Below, piece by piece: positions 22,521 through 34,200 of a DNA stretch of 64,000 nucleotides. The stretch spans positions 57,223,071-57,287,070 of the forward strand of contig OY755241.1 in NCBI GenBank assembly GCA_963576725.1. Direction: 5' to 3'. The stretch is from Azorinus chamasolen. Lineage: Eukaryota > Mollusca > Bivalvia > Cardiida > Solecurtidae. The notes under the pieces were generated by a model that saw only the letters and a program-made list of their open reading frames with translations, was not told where the DNA came from and ran no database searches. Position 1 is the first letter of the stretch. Each line of letters starts with the position of its first letter. A program made the position numbers and the translations under genes.

Positions 22521-23690
22521 AATTCAAAAACACCAAGTGCACAACAACTCATTCTGGTTAACATGCAAGTACAAATATGAGTCATGCAGAACAAACAGCC
22601 GCTCGATCAGCAACACAAGAAAACACAGCAAATGTACGTAACTACCAAAAACACAAAGAGTCGCACAAAGCAAAACAAACAATAGGGGAAGATGAAAGTG
22701 CCGCCATGGAACGGTCAGTGACAAAAGTCACACGGCATTAAACCGGTTTAGGGGCGCCCAACCTCACACTTATTCCATCCCCACCCTAAAAAGACAAACA
22801 GTGTAAACAAACGTATCCCACCGACTAATCTACAACACCCGCAATGGCAAATACAGTGGTAAAATGCATGTCCACCGAAAACATATTTAAGTAAACTAAA
22901 ACGGTATCCATCTATCGCTAGTGTACTCAATGATTGAAAGTACAAATATGAGTCGTGCAGGGAACACCACATACAGAACAGCTGCAAACAGAGTACCTGT
23001 AGAAAGTAATAAAGGGTACGACAAAACCGAGATACAGATATCCGATGTCCTTCCGTTTCCGGATTTAAGAGGTCGCTTTCATATATTAGTAAACCTTTCT
23101 TGTCGGTGTACATGAAAAGCGGGCTGTGTGATTGCCAACTGTAAAATGGTTGACAACCAGACATGTAGTATGTTGTTGTACTATAGGATCGTATCGCTTT
23201 TTAATGGATTTTAACATTTGATGAACAACGTGAGAAAATGTTAAACAATACGAAGTTTGCAAATCACATCACCATAAAATTCAGGATGTGAAATACAGTT
23301 TCGCAGGAGCGCGTTGAGATTACATTTGCGATTAAATGAGACATTTCGATATTAAAAATTAGAGAAAGTTATTCTTAGTTTATGGTATCTATATCCTTGC
23401 TTAAGCAACTTTTTAGTTAAAATGAGATTTCGACTATTAAAATCGTGATGATCAAGCTCTAGCAAAACGAATAAGATATATAATAAGATGGGGCACGGGA
23501 ACATCTCCGTCAAGATGAGGGAACCGTACAATATTAAATTCAAAATCATCTATTTTTTCATATATATTGTAGAATATAGAAGACATAATTCCATTGTCAA
23601 TTTTAAGGTCTAGATTTAGATCAAGAAAAGCTATATAAGTGTCGAAAGGGTTAGTTTTATTCAACTGGTTCTATTGGGTAAATAGTAGGA
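22521..23690 (-). mobile_element. Penelope-like element, degenerate 3' half, inserted in a tandem array
   Basis: On the minus strand 23690-23190 is a decayed copy of the reverse transcriptase end (readable pieces: FLDLNLDLKIDNGI, DFEFNIVRFPHLDGDVP, LILTKKLLKQGYRYHKLR), broken by many indels. It is followed by the untranslated tail, ending near 22562 with tcctgcat gactcatatttgtact. A short extra tail end (gaaagtacaaatatgagtcgtgcagg) sits at 22935-22980, so there are two tail copies head to tail. The flanks on both sides are units of the same array. Confidence 0.75.
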
Positions 23691-23875
23691 AGTATGGTGA
23701 CTCTTTCCTTAGCGGTTTTAGAGATACGGGCATTATGTTTGTCTAATTTTAAGTCACCAGGGGCAATGACTTGAAATTTATCAGTGGGAGACAATAAAAA
23801 ATCCCAGGTGCACAGCAACAAATGCTGGTCAACATTCATGAGAAGTGACTCTAGCTCCAGCAGATTTAGAGATAC

Positions 23876-23935
23876 GTGCGACACAAGTTTGTGACAGGCG
23901 GACGGACGGACAACTCAGACAAAAACAATATGTCC
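23876..23935 (+). repeat. End of tandem array with GGACGGACGGAC motif
   Basis: gacaggcggacggacggacaactcagacaaaaacaatatgtcc ends the array that was interrupted at 22521. Similar GACGGAC ends occur at 9505, 14870, 35480 and 63700. Confidence 0.6.
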
Positions 23936-24214
23936 TCCATAAATTGGGGATACATGTATATAACTTTAATCCTGAAGGAGCAGCCCATGCCACCAACTAC
24001 CCATGTTAGCATGCTCAAGTGCAGAATACTCGACCGAAAGGGTGCTTCCAGTATAACCATCAAATAAGTATGCCGAGGTATAATTAGCCCGCACTTGACA
24101 GCCACGTTGTTAACCTTTAGCCTGCTGACCAAGTTGGTTTTACAGAATTGTTCACCTAGTACATTTCCAAAATTCAAGCTATTATCAATTTATCTACCAA
24201 AATGCAATCAGGGT

Positions 24215-24810
24215 GTTATGTACATTTGCTGTTTTTTGTGTTACTGTTCGGTCGGCTGTTTGTTCTGTATGTGATGGTTTCCTGCATGACTCATAATTGT
24301 ACTCTATGAAAGCGACCTCTTAAATTCGGAAACGGAAGGGGGACATTGGGTATCTGTACTATTTCATTTTTGTTGTACCCTTTATTACTTTTCTACAGTA
24401 ACTCTGTTTGAAGCTCAATCATTGAGTACACTAGCGATAGGTGGATACAGTTTGTTGAACTTAAATATTTTTGTTTTACATGCACTTTACCACTGTATTT
24501 GTCATCGCGGTTGTTGTAGATTAGTCGGAGAGGGGATACGTTTATTTACACTGTTTGTCTTTTAGGGTGGGGATGGAATAAGTATGAGGTTGGGTGCCCC
24601 AAAACCGGTCCCCCATGACTATTGTCACTGACCGTTCCAAGGCAATACTTCCAGCTTCCCCTATTGTTTGTTTGTTTTGTCTTTGTGCGCCTCTTTATGT
24701 TTTTGCTAGTTATGTACATTTGCTGTGTTTTCTTGTGTTGCTGTTCTGGTGGCTGTTTGTTCTGTATGTGGTGTTTCCTGCATGACTCATATTTGTACTT
24801 TTATCATTTA
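24215..24810 (+). mobile_element. Two Penelope-like tails head to tail
   Basis: 24222-24305 is the end of one tail (ttatgtacatttgctgtt ... ggtttcctgcatgactcataattgtact). It abuts 24306, which begins within the last reverse transcriptase codons (ctatgaaagcgacctcttaaat) and runs through ctagcgataggtggatacag, gttgtagattagtcggag and gaggttgggtgcc to a second end at 24805 (catgactcatatttgtactttta). This junction is the partial-repeat arrangement seen in tandem Penelope-like copies. Confidence 0.8.
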
Positions 24811-24864
24811 AGGTTCAGTCGTTGAAATAAAAGCATTTTAAAAATGAAACCAAATCATTCTTAC

Positions 24865-25026
24865 GTGTTGTTCCGTAACCTCTCCCAACATGTAGTGTGT
24901 AGTTCGGGGCGGCCGACAAGGAGAAATTATCGAACACTTCGTAATAATTAAACCCAAGCGCCTTTCCAAGATCTATTCTTAGGTCGACTTCAGCACAAAC
25001 TGAGAGCTGATATATACTCCTAAGAC
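24865..25026 (-). CDS. Fibrinogen C-terminal domain, third exon
   Basis: 162 bases, entering in phase 1 after acceptor ttgttgtag and leaving in phase 1 at donor gtaag. The translation reads LRSIYQLSVCAEVDLRIDL, GFNYYEVFDNFSLS and NYTLHVGRGYGTT. These are the central strands of a fibrinogen-related domain (the usual LRIDL ... YDNF ... Y.LH.G pattern). Joining to the preceding exon gives FWLG-LRSIYQLS, the expected continuation. Flanking introns hold Penelope fragments downstream and a high-copy repeat upstream. Confidence 0.93.
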
Positions 25027-25139
25027 CTACAACAATGAAAAAAGAGAAAGTAATTTATTTAATTATAACCATTCACGCGTGGACATCTATTAAAAATAAT
25101 TTAAAAAAAACAGCGTGTCCAGGACATAACCATAAAACT

Positions 25140-25350
25140 TTAAAAAGTCGCCCTGTACTTCATTTTAAATGTTATATTTCATAGTCCTCCATGATCATAA
25201 GTTCCAATGCTGTTAGTTAAGAACATTTAAATACCGCTTAAGCCAGTGCTTCACTTTTAATAACTGCTCATGAACAGACTCAATAAAACCGACTCAGCAA
25301 TTTTCCCTTTTGAAATTGCTGCTTTTACTTTCCAAGGATCTCCTAATTTC
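25140..25350 (+). repeat. Copy of the high-copy GAGTCTGCAATTTTCTC repeat
   Basis: Contains gtcgccctgtacttcatttt, accgcttaagccagtgcttcacttttaataactgctcatgaac, gactcaataaaaccgactcagcaatttt and ctttccaaggatctcct. It matches the full-length copies at 40515-40765 and (inverted) 50912-51180. Confidence 0.7.
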
Positions 25351-25479
25351 AGAATATGTCTAATGCCTTTGTTACCCGTCGTTGACTGCTAGATGAGGAA
25401 GAAAATATATCAGTTTATTAAAAAGAGAATATTCATCAGAGTTAATATGGAAAAATAGTCAAACAGGGAGAGCCACACA

Positions 25480-26870
25480 CGAAATGACACCGCACCAAAC
25501 ATCATCAAACAAGAAACGGTACAGCCACAAGACAAAACATAACAGGACGCATATCAAGACGAAAAACATTAAACATTAAGCATATTAAACAACAAAATTG
25601 ACCATAGGCTGAAAGCAGGAGTACCGCCTTGGAACGGCCAGTAACCAAAATGAGCTACTGGGGGACTTAAACCTGGTTTACGGGTACCCAACCTCGTCCT
25701 AATCCCACTTTCTTAAAATGCTTTACACTGAGGCATGGCAATATTTTAAACCGATAAATGAAAAACTGATAAGTCCCCGGCCGGGCCATGTTTGGTCCGT
25801 GGGTGATTATTTGAACAATACTTCGTCCCCCCAGCCACTGATGCTGCTGACAAAGTTTGGTTAAGATCCGGTCAGTGGTTACAGAAACATGTGGACGGGC
25901 GGCGGATACATCGCGATCACAATAGCTCATACTGAGTCTTTGGCCCAGGTGAGCTAAAAAGGCTATACCCCTCTTTATTGCAGCGCTCAGAATGTTTGAT
26001 GGTCAATCACTTTACAGTTGGGCATTATGCTTCCCTCTTTGCTTACAAGTGTGACTACGGGAAAGACTTAATACTCCTGTAAACCCTTTTACTGAGTGAA
26101 AGGATATCTATGAGGAAGCTGGATATTTGTATTTTGCCATTTCTATCGTGCCCTAAATGACTTCTCCACAATTGCTCTGGCCTCCGAACGGTCATGTGGT
26201 GCATTTGTTTGATGTTATTTTTGTTCTATTTCCTAAAAAAAATATATATCTAGTATCATGTTTTAACAGTTATATTTTTGATACCAGGTGTATTTTCAGT
26301 TTCTTCTATTTTTATTAAAATGTCGGTATATAAACGTGTTATGTGCTTTTCCCGTCATTTAAACTATGACATCACTTGTTTACTGGTTCAGTTTATTTTT
26401 TTTGTCACTGGCCGAGAGCCAGTGTGTCACTTAGGGATCACTTTTCCGCCGTATGTCTGTCACTTTTCCCAGCAGGTGACACATGTGTTCCTTCAAACAT
26501 TCTTGTTTATTCTTTGTATCTTTATTCATGTTGTGGAGTTGTCTGGAGGGAGATTTTACTTTACATTTTGATTTTGGTGGAAGAGGGATAAGTTTGAGGT
26601 TGGGTACCCGTAAACCTGGTTTAAGACTTACGGTGGTCACTTCGTTCCAAGACGGTGTTCCTACTTTCACCATGTGGTCTTATTTGTTATTTTATATGGT
26701 TAATGTTTTTTTATGTGTGTTCTGTCACGTTTTGTTTTGTAATTGTTTCGTTTCTTGTTTGATGATGTTTGGTGCTGTGCCCTTTCGCTTATGCCTCTCG
26801 CTGTTTGACTGTTTTATCTATTTCTTTATCTATGATGATTTGGTTTGTTGTTTTGATTAAAGTCCGTTTC
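25480..26870. mobile_element. Inverted pair of Penelope-related tails with a repeat between
   Basis: The left arm 25480-25710 (minus) has caccaaacatcatcaaacaagaaac, gtaccgccttggaacggcc and aacctggtttacgggtacccaacctc. The right arm 26575-26830 (plus) has gaggttgggtacccgtaaacctgg, cgttccaagacggtgttcctac and tttcttgtttgatgatgtttggtg, its inverted counterpart. Between them, 25730-25955 carries a unit of the gaccaaaaatgg-type repeat ending gcccaggtgagctaaaaa, and 26400-26500 carries the caggtgacacatgtg repeat. It may be one large foldback element or two insertions in opposite orientation. Confidence 0.55.
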
Positions 26871-27011
26871 TGTCAACTTTGATCTAATTGGATGCCCCAA
26901 AAAACCGGGAGCGGATACAGAGAAAAGCAGAACGATGTCTCACTCTTATTATCTATAGAGTGTTTCTGTTTCTTTTATATTTCAGATGCCTCGTGTAAAG
27001 CACTGACTGTA

Positions 27012-27118
27012 CAGTAAAACCTCTTTATAACGACCACTAAGTTGTGTTAATTAGTTGGTATTAAGCGCAGGTGACTATTTAAAGCAATGTGAAAATAAAA
27101 CAACGCTCCGATAGGCAG
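27012..27118 (+). mobile_element. Half copy of the pogo-like MITE
   Basis: cagtaaaacctctttataacgaccactaagttgtgttaattagttggtatt and aaagcaatgtgaaaataaaacaacgctccgatagg match the left half of the MITE at 5710 up to its central palindrome and stop there. The right half is absent. Confidence 0.8.
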
Positions 27119-27194
27119 TGTGGCAGCCGTGAAGTCTCCCCGTACATGCAATCAATATTGTTGTCTTCCTCTTGCATGAATTGTTCTATATTCA

Positions 27195-27255
27195 ATGTGT
27201 TTCCTTACAGTGGTTGCATTTTGTATGTGGCTTTGCCTGCTTGACTTTACTACGT
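27195..27255 (+). repeat. Tail end of the second Penelope family
   Basis: gtggttgcattttgtatgtggctttgcctgcttgactttactacgttttc is the 3' end of the element at 36945. An inverted copy lies at 27888-27945 (agcaggcaaagccacatacaagatgcaaccaccacc), so the two fibrinogen exon B flanks carry opposite copies. Confidence 0.65.
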
Positions 27256-27686
27256 TTTCATTTTACGGTAATTAAAGTGCGTTCTCTCAAAGAAATTGTG
27301 TCGTCCGTTTCAAGAAATATATCGCAATATCTAAACGCACTTCAAACACAAATGTTTTCTTGACCTTACTGGTGGCGGTTACCATGATAAACCAAGTCCG
27401 TGTAATATCAGAAGTCTTGTGTTTCCTTCTTCGTCAAACAGTAAATTGCAAATAGAAATTTCCAAAGAGGAATGCATTGTATAACTACACTCTTAAAACT
27501 ATGATTAGGGTTCACTACATTTGCTTGTTAAATTATAAAGTTCTTATCCTACAGTTACCACAATGGAAAAGTTCCTGTGCGTATATGCGATCATAATATT
27601 AATATAATTATTATTCACGATGTCATTATTTCTTACATGAATATTCGTGGTGTAGTTTAAATAGATAAGGCGTCTAGTTTACTTAC

Positions 27687-27783
27687 CTAACCAAAATTCA
27701 CCGTCAACGTTTCCAAATCCATTTTCATACTCTGTATGATTCCTGAAGAAATTCACACTGCCATTGATTCTTTTCTGAAAGAC
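27687..27783 (-). CDS. Fibrinogen C-terminal domain, second exon
   Basis: 97 bases between acceptor ttatgtgcag and donor gtaagt. Phase 0 at entry and phase 1 at exit. Coding [20 protein letters not shown], then [12 protein letters not shown], it is a textbook fibrinogen-related segment (V.Q.R..GS..F.R....Y..GFG...GEFWLG). It joins GGGWT of the previous exon in frame. Confidence 0.95.
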
Positions 27784-27954
27784 CTGCACATAAAACGATA
27801 TGTATATTATATTGTTTGAGAGTGGAATTTAAATGGCTTTAGTGTACCTAATATAAATAGTCGAAGGTTAAATGAAACATTAGTAAAGCAGGCAAAGCCA
27901 CATACAAGATGCAACCACCACCAAAACATCGATAGACAGTTAAAATATTCTGAA

Positions 27955-28140
27955 AATGGGTGATCCTTCGAAAGCAAAAGTAAAAGTGCAAAATGAGAAA
28001 ATTGCAGACTCGGTTTTATTGAGTCTGTTCATGAGTAGTAATTAAACTGCAACACCACTCACGCCCATAGCACCGGCTTAAGCAGTATTCAATTTTCAAA
28101 ACAAATGATCCCGAAGGACCAGAGAACTGATCCTGTCATT
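27955..28140 (-). repeat. Copy of the high-copy GAGTCTGCAATTTTCTC repeat
   Basis: Reads ttctgaaaatgggtgatccttcgaaagcaaaag, aaattgcagactcggttttattgagtctgttcatgagtagt, caccactcacgcccatagcaccgg and atgatcccgaaggaccag. It is the inverse of 40515-40765, inside the intron between the first two fibrinogen exons. Confidence 0.75.
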
Positions 28141-28748
28141 GAGGGCACTGCAAATCATATTGCGTATATCTCCCTACTATGCAAAGAGAGTTCTGAAAAG
28201 AAATAGGGGAATTAGATTAGACATTGAATGTTTATTGCAGAATATTTTAGCAACAAAGAGAAAAGACACACTCCGATAAAGATGATGATCCTATTTGCGA
28301 TTACAATGCTCATGTTACAGTCTGTCGTTAATTTACGAGAAAACGTTTTATTTGTAACGATACCTGTGTTTCTTTATAGGCATAATTATGTTTGTCCAGT
28401 GAATACAGCTTCAACCTGGATAAGCTAAACATGACAATTTCTGAGTAGAAGTCGAAAAAAGGTTTTCATAGCACTTTTGTTAGTGCTACTTGTTGCATAG
28501 TCATCTATGGCACTTTTGTTTTTAGGGGAGGTTAACTAAATCTGACTAGCGCGACCTGGTTGACATTTGCAAACAGCTTGCAACTCGGCGTCTCATCAGG
28601 ATCCAAACTGTTTGACAATCGGTCATTGGTCTCAAACATTGTAATTAATTGAAAGTAGGTAAACACTGTAATAGATCATATATTATTTTCACAGCAGGCT
28701 AAGGGTTAATTCACAGAAAGGAATTTGTTACTGATATTGATTCGTTAC

Positions 28749-28882
28749 CGTCCATCCACCACCGTCTGTTGTCATGTCACAAAACACATCTATGCCTATG
28801 GTATGATTGTTCTGTGGAGGGAAGATCTGATATACTCCAGATTTTGTGTTTCCCATCTGCAGAAGACTTAGACAGTCCCACA
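28749..28882 (-). CDS. Fibrinogen C-terminal domain, first exon
   Basis: 134 bases between acceptor ttcgttgtag and donor gtaacg. It enters in phase 1 and leaves in phase 0. The residues WDCLSLLQMGNTKSGVYQIF followed by FCDMTTDGGGWT are the start of a fibrinogen-related domain, with the first conserved cysteine pair (WDC ... FCD). Phase 1 entry fits the phase 1 ends of the EGF exons upstream, so the EGF part leads directly into this domain. Confidence 0.95.
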
Positions 28883-28972
28883 CTACAACGAAACCAGACA
28901 AAATTAATTTAATTTTGTATTGTTGTTACAGTTTAGAATTACGAAACTGTGTCCAATAAACAAAGCTATTAA

Positions 28973-29225
28973 TGAGTGAGTGAGTGAGTGAGTTGGGTTT
29001 TACGGCACTGCGACACTGAATAGGTCATATAGCGCAGATGAATGAGATGACATGATAATGATGAGGGATGATATCACGAAGATAATTTCGGCTAATCTCA
29101 TTCTCTGCAAAGCAGTGCATGGGATCAAAACCACCGACCTGCCTTCCTTTTAGTTTTTGGCAGAGGGGATAATCTCCGTCAAATAAACAAAAACACCCCT
29201 GTGACAATTAAGCCCCAGAACCATG
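28973..29225 (-). mobile_element. tRNA-related SINE with (ACTC)n tail
   Basis: On the minus strand the body contains tcggtggttttgatcccatgc, resembling a B box. It ends ctatatgacctattcagtgtcgcagtgccgtaaaacccaactcactcactcactc. Fragments of the same unit are at 368-455, 62870-62950 and (inverted) 63120-63230. Confidence 0.6.
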
Positions 29226-30099
29226 GCAAAGCTATTAGTGAAATAACGAGTTAATTAAAATACTTATCGAGAACGCTTCTCAACTCTTTCGCTGCCAATG
29301 TCGCATCTGTGATTAAGTATGCAAACAGTTTGGATCCTGAGGAGAACTCAGCTTCTCATCAGGATCCCAAATGTTTGTTTCTGTGACAGTTTCTTGAAAC
29401 ATGAGCACCACAAGCTGGTGCAAACGCTCGTCTATCGACATTATCAAGATGAACATGCATACCAAAAATGAAGGTTGTAAATGAAAAGTTATGGTCAATG
29501 TTAAGATTTCGGAGGACAACGACGACGCGGACGCCAGAGTTACGACAATGGCTCGTGAATTTTTCGAAACAGAAGAGCTAAAAATAAAAAATGAAGCAGA
29601 CGACAAAGTTTGCAGACGACACAATTTGGCAGTGAAAAACTTATTGCTAAAACTGCAATAGAAATTCTACGCATACGCTTCATTTGAAGTGCTCATTTAT
29701 AAGCCATATATTGCACATAAACGGGACCAGCTAGATTGCATAAGTTTGAAATTAGAATGTACACATGAAGAACTTTCTAACCACGAGTCAGAAAGCGAAA
29801 AAGGGAAAAAAAGAACCGTTCAAAAAAGCGATGTTATAGATCTTAATAAAACAACCTTAGCAAGCATATATCATAAATAACAGTCTATATCATTGTTAAG
29901 TTTGTCCTTGACTGGTCATTGATTGGTTATTGGATTGAGTTTTAAAGTGGAATTACGACTTACTGATGAATAAATTAATCTACGAAATATTGATTTTCTT
30001 TTCGATGAAGAATGACTTTTTATGCCCCCAAAGCTAGGCTTTGGCGGCGTATAGTGATCGCACCGTGCGCGCGCGCGTGTGTGTGTGTGTGTGTGTGGG
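29226..30099. other. Intron sequence with a partial foldback
   Basis: 29315-29375 has tatgcaaacagtttggatcctgaggag ... ctcatcaggatcccaaatgtttg, a foldback like those at 28567-28618 and 50258-50320. 29510-29590 carries gacaacgacgacgcggacgcc and aacagaagagctaaaaat, also at 21180. No exon is seen. The 63-codon frame at 29689 has no splice signals or recognisable motif. Confidence 0.45.
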
Positions 30100-32060
30100 G
30101 GGGTGTACCTTTTGGCCGGAGTATATTTCCTTTGTCACATCAGCTACGGATACCAAATTTGGTGTGCGAGTTCATCTTGGGATGGCGGAGTGTCGCATAC
30201 CATTTTCATGTCACTGTGACCTTGACATTTGATCTTGATTTTACAAAAGACTTGTCCGGAGCATATCTCCTAAACCTTACCAGCTACAGATTACAAATTT
30301 GGTGTGTGAGTTCATCTTGGGATGGCGGAGTGTCGCGTACTATTTTCAGGTCACTGTGACCTTGACCTTTGACCTCGATTTTAAAAAAAGCTTATACCTT
30401 ACCAGCTACAAAAAACTTGTCCGGAGTATGTCTCCTATACCTTACCAGCTAAGGATTCCAAATTTAGTGTGTGAGTTCATCTTGGGATGGAGGAGTGTCG
30501 TGTACCATTTTCAGTTCACTGTGACCTTGACCTTTACCTTTGACCGATTTTACAAAAAGCTTGTCCAGAGCATATCTCCTATACCTTACCAGATACGGAT
30601 TCCAAATTTGGTGTGTGAGATTACATTGAGATGGCGGAGTGTCGCGTACCATTTTTCATGTCACTGTGACCTTGACATTGACCTTTGACCTTGATTTTAC
30701 AAAAAGCTTGTCAGGAGCATATCTCCTATACCTTACCAGCTACGGATTCCAAATTTGGTGTGCGAGTTTATCTTGGAATGGCGGAGTGTCGCGTACCATT
30801 TCCAGGTCTCTGTGACCTTGACCTTTGACCTCGATTTTAAAAAAAAGCTTATACCTCACTAGCTACAAAAAACTTGTCCGTAGTATATCTCCTATACTTT
30901 ACCAGCTAAGGATTCCAAATTTGGTGTGTGAGTTCCATCTTGGGATGGAGGAGTGTCGAGTACCATTTTCAGTTCACTGTGACCTTGCCCTTTTACCGAT
31001 TTTACAAAAAGCTTGTCCAGAGCATATCTCCTATACCTTACCGGATACGGATTCCACATTTTGTGTGTGAGATCACCTTGAGATGGCGGAGTGTCGCATA
31101 TCTTTTTCAGGTCACTGTGACTTTGACCTCGATTTTACAAAAAGCTTGTCTGGAGCATATCTCTTATACCTTGCCAGCTACGGATTCAAAATTTGGTGTG
31201 TGAGTTCTTCTTGGGATTGCGGAGTGTAGCGTACCATTTTCAGTTCACTGTGACCTTGACTTTTTTAACAAAAGGGTTGGCCGGAGCATATCTCCTATAC
31301 CTTACCAGCTACGAATTCCAAATTTGGTGTGTGAGATCATCTTGAGATGGCAGAGTTTCGCGTACCATTTTCAGGTCACCTTGTCCTTGACCTTTGACCT
31401 CGATTTTACAAAAAGTTTGTCCGGAGCATATCTCCTTACCAGCTACGGATTCCAAATTTGGTGTGTGAGTTCATCTTGGGATGGAGGAGTGTCGCGTACC
31501 ATTTTCAGTTCACTGTGACCTTGACCTTGAACCTCGATTTTACAGCAAGGTTTCCAGAGAATATCTCCTATACCTTACCAGCTACGGATTCCAAATTTGG
31601 TGTGTGAGTTTATCTTGGGATGGCGGAGTGTCGCGTACCATTTTCTGGTCACTGTGACATTGACCTTGAATTTACACAAAGCTTGTCCGGAGCATTTCTC
31701 CTATACCTTACCAGCTACGGATTCCAAATTTGGTTTGTGAGTTCATCTTGGGATGGTGGAGAGTCGTGTCCCATTTTCAGATCACTGACCTTGAGCTTGA
31801 CCTTTGACCTCAATTTTACAGTCCGGATCATATCTCCTATACCTTACCAGATACAAAAAGCTTGTCCAGAGCATATCTCCTATACATTACCAGCTACGGA
31901 TTCCAAATTTGGTGTGTGAGTTCATCTTGGGATGGCGGAGTGTGGCGTACCATTTTCAGGTCAATGTGCCCTTGACCTTTGACCTTGATTTTACTAAAAG
32001 CTTGTCCGGAGCATATTTCCTATACCTTATCAGTTACAGATTCCAAATTTGTAATTTGTA
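30100..32060 (+). repeat. Tandem array, period about 145 bp, about 14 units, with nuclear-receptor-like motif
   Basis: Units contain gcttgtccggagcatatctcctataccttaccagctacggattccaaatttggtgtgtgagttcatcttgggatggcggagtgtcgcg in sequence order, followed by tttcaggtcactgtgacc and ttgacctttgacctcgat. The string caaatttggtgtg recurs near 30150, 30294, 30449, 30601, 30750, 30915, 31190, 31320, 31455, 31595 and 31905. It is preceded by a (GT)n run at 30070-30100. All plus-strand frames here are translations of the repeat and not genes. Many units hold TGACCTTTGACCT. Confidence 0.9.
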
Positions 32061-33019
32061 AGTATTGGACAGGTATGCTTAGGCAAACAGTGTAGACCCA
32101 AATCAAACTACAGGTTCTACACTGTTTGCTACTACATTAGCATGAATCAGACATTATAAAGAGCTCTAAATACATTTGTACATGGGTAGGCCATGCTGTT
32201 CAAATACTTGCAGTGTCAGAACTTTCAGATGAATTACAGCATTATAACAATATAGACCCATATCAGACAGCTCCTGTAGGAGCTACTGGGTCTTCATTGT
32301 TTGCTTACAACATTACCTAAATCAGATGCTATACATGCTTATGCAAAGAATGTAGATCCATATTAGGTAACTTCTGTTGCAGCTGTCTAAGAGCCAGTGT
32401 TACATGAAACTTTGACCATGCGTTTAGAATTGACTGAGGGTATGTTTGTAACGTTAAGGATCGACATAGGGTCTTTCTTAAACGTCAAGAATCAACTTAA
32501 CAGTAACAATCAACACAGCATGTTTTTTAACATTGAAATTTGACCCTGTCGTTTTTTAAAAACGTTAAGAATTTACCCAGGATCTGTTTTTAACGTTGAC
32601 AATCAACCCAGGGTCCTTTTTAACGTTGAGAATGACCTAGGGTCCTTTTTAACTAAGTTTAGACCCTTGGCTCTTTTCTTAGCTATCATAACCGTCAAAG
32701 GTTCTGTTTCTAATGTTAAGAACTGACTTCTGTGTCATTTTTAACAGCATCAAAATTTCATGTTACACCTGCATTACATTGTATTGTTTTTCCGCCAAAA
32801 TGCATTTCGGTGTCAAACACTTCGGGGGCATTTGTCACCCGTGACGACTCTCTTGTTCATAGAATTATCAAATGATTCATTCGAATGTCGTCATTCAGCA
32901 TCTTCTTTCAGAACATTTGACAGACTGAATAAAACCGATTATGCGACTTTCCTCTTCACATCACTAGTGTTGCTTTCGAAGGATCTCCTACATTCAGAAT
33001 TGTGTATGTAGGAAGTGCA
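32061..33019. repeat. Foldbacks and a short array with aacgtt-agaat motif
   Basis: Foldback copies lie at 32085-32130 and 32240-32305 (cagctcctgtaggagct). From 32400 to 32760 a degenerate unit of about 45-50 bp repeats: variants of tgacccagggtcctttttaacgttaagaat. 32880-33000 is a copy of the high-copy repeat (gactgaataaaaccgattatgc ... gcaaaggatctcct-like). No exon. Confidence 0.6.
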
Positions 33020-34200
33020 GTAATTAAAGAAATCGATTTAAGCCCACCTAGCACAAAGTGCCAGGTGAGGTATTTTGAGGGGCTGTCACCGGCGTGCGTA
33101 CGTGCGTCGTCAACAATGTACTTAAACATGTTCTCTGAAACAACAAATCCTAGAGCTTTGATATTTGGTATGTAGCAGTCCTCTACAAAGATTGTTCAAA
33201 TTATGACCCGGACCAAAAAAAAGCCCCACCTGTGGCTTATCAGTTTTTCATAGGAAAATCTTCAAAAATCGTCTTCTCTGAAACCGTAAGGCCTAGACAT
33301 TTGATATTTGGTATGTTGCATCATCTAATAGCCCTCTACAAAAACATTCAAATTATGACCCGGACCAAAAATGGCTCCGCCCTATGGCCTATCAGTTTTT
33401 TATAGGAAAATCTTTAAAAAATCTTCTCTGAAGCCGTAAAGCTTAGACCTTTGATATTTGGTATGTAGCATCATCTAATGGCCTTCTACAAAGATTATTC
33501 AAATCATGACCCCGGAATCAAAAATGGCCCCGCCCAGGGCGTATCAGTTTTTCATAGGAAAATCTTTAAAAATCGTCTTCTCTGAAACTGTTAGGCCTAG
33601 ACCTTTGATATTTGGTATGTTGCATGATCTAATGGCCCTCTACAACGATTGTTCAAATTTTGACCCACGGACCAAAACTGGCCCCGCCCCGGAGAATATC
33701 AGTTGGTCATAGGAAAATATTTAAAAATCTTCTCTGAGACCGTAAGGCCTAGGCCTTTGATATGTAGCATTATCTAATGGTCCTCTACAAAGATTGTTCA
33801 AAATATGACCCCGGACCAAAAATGGCCCGACCCATGCCTATCATTTTTTATAGGAAAATCTTTAAAAATTCTTCTCTGAAACCGTAAAGCTTAGACCTTT
33901 GATATTTGGTATGTAGCATCATCTAATGCCCTTCTACAAAGATTATTCAAATTATGACCCCGGGATCAAAAATGGCCCAGCCCAGGGCTTATCAGTTTAT
34001 TTACCTATCTTCTCCCAACTGTTAAGGCCTAGACCTTTGAAATTTGGAATGTAGTATCAACTTATGGTTTTGCCCCGGGCTTATGAGTTTTTCATAGGAA
34101 AATCTTTAAAAATTCGTCTGTGAAATTGTAAGGCCCAGACCTTTGAAATTTATATGAAGCATTACCTAATGTTTATTTTTTAAGAGTGTTCAAATTTTAA
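33020..34200 (+). repeat. Tandem array, period about 145-155 bp, eight units
   Basis: Units share tatcagtttttcataggaaaatctttaaaaatcttctctgaaaccgtaaggcctagacctttgatatttggtatgtagcatcatctaatggccctctacaaagattgttcaaatta and tgaccccggaccaaaaatggccccgccc in order. Starts of tgatatttggtatg are near 33160, 33301, 33450, 33607, 33900 and 34040. Later units are more diverged. Confidence 0.85.

Noticed and set aside
29689..29880. 63-codon Lys/Glu/Ser-rich plus-strand frame
   Set aside because: Opposite to the main gene, lacking splice signals and similarity to anything I recognise; probably chance.
30012..32061. Several plus-strand frames of 80-129 codons with repeated VCEFILGWRSVAYHF
   Set aside because: They are translations of the 145-bp tandem array in successive frames, with no start context, splice sites or codon bias.
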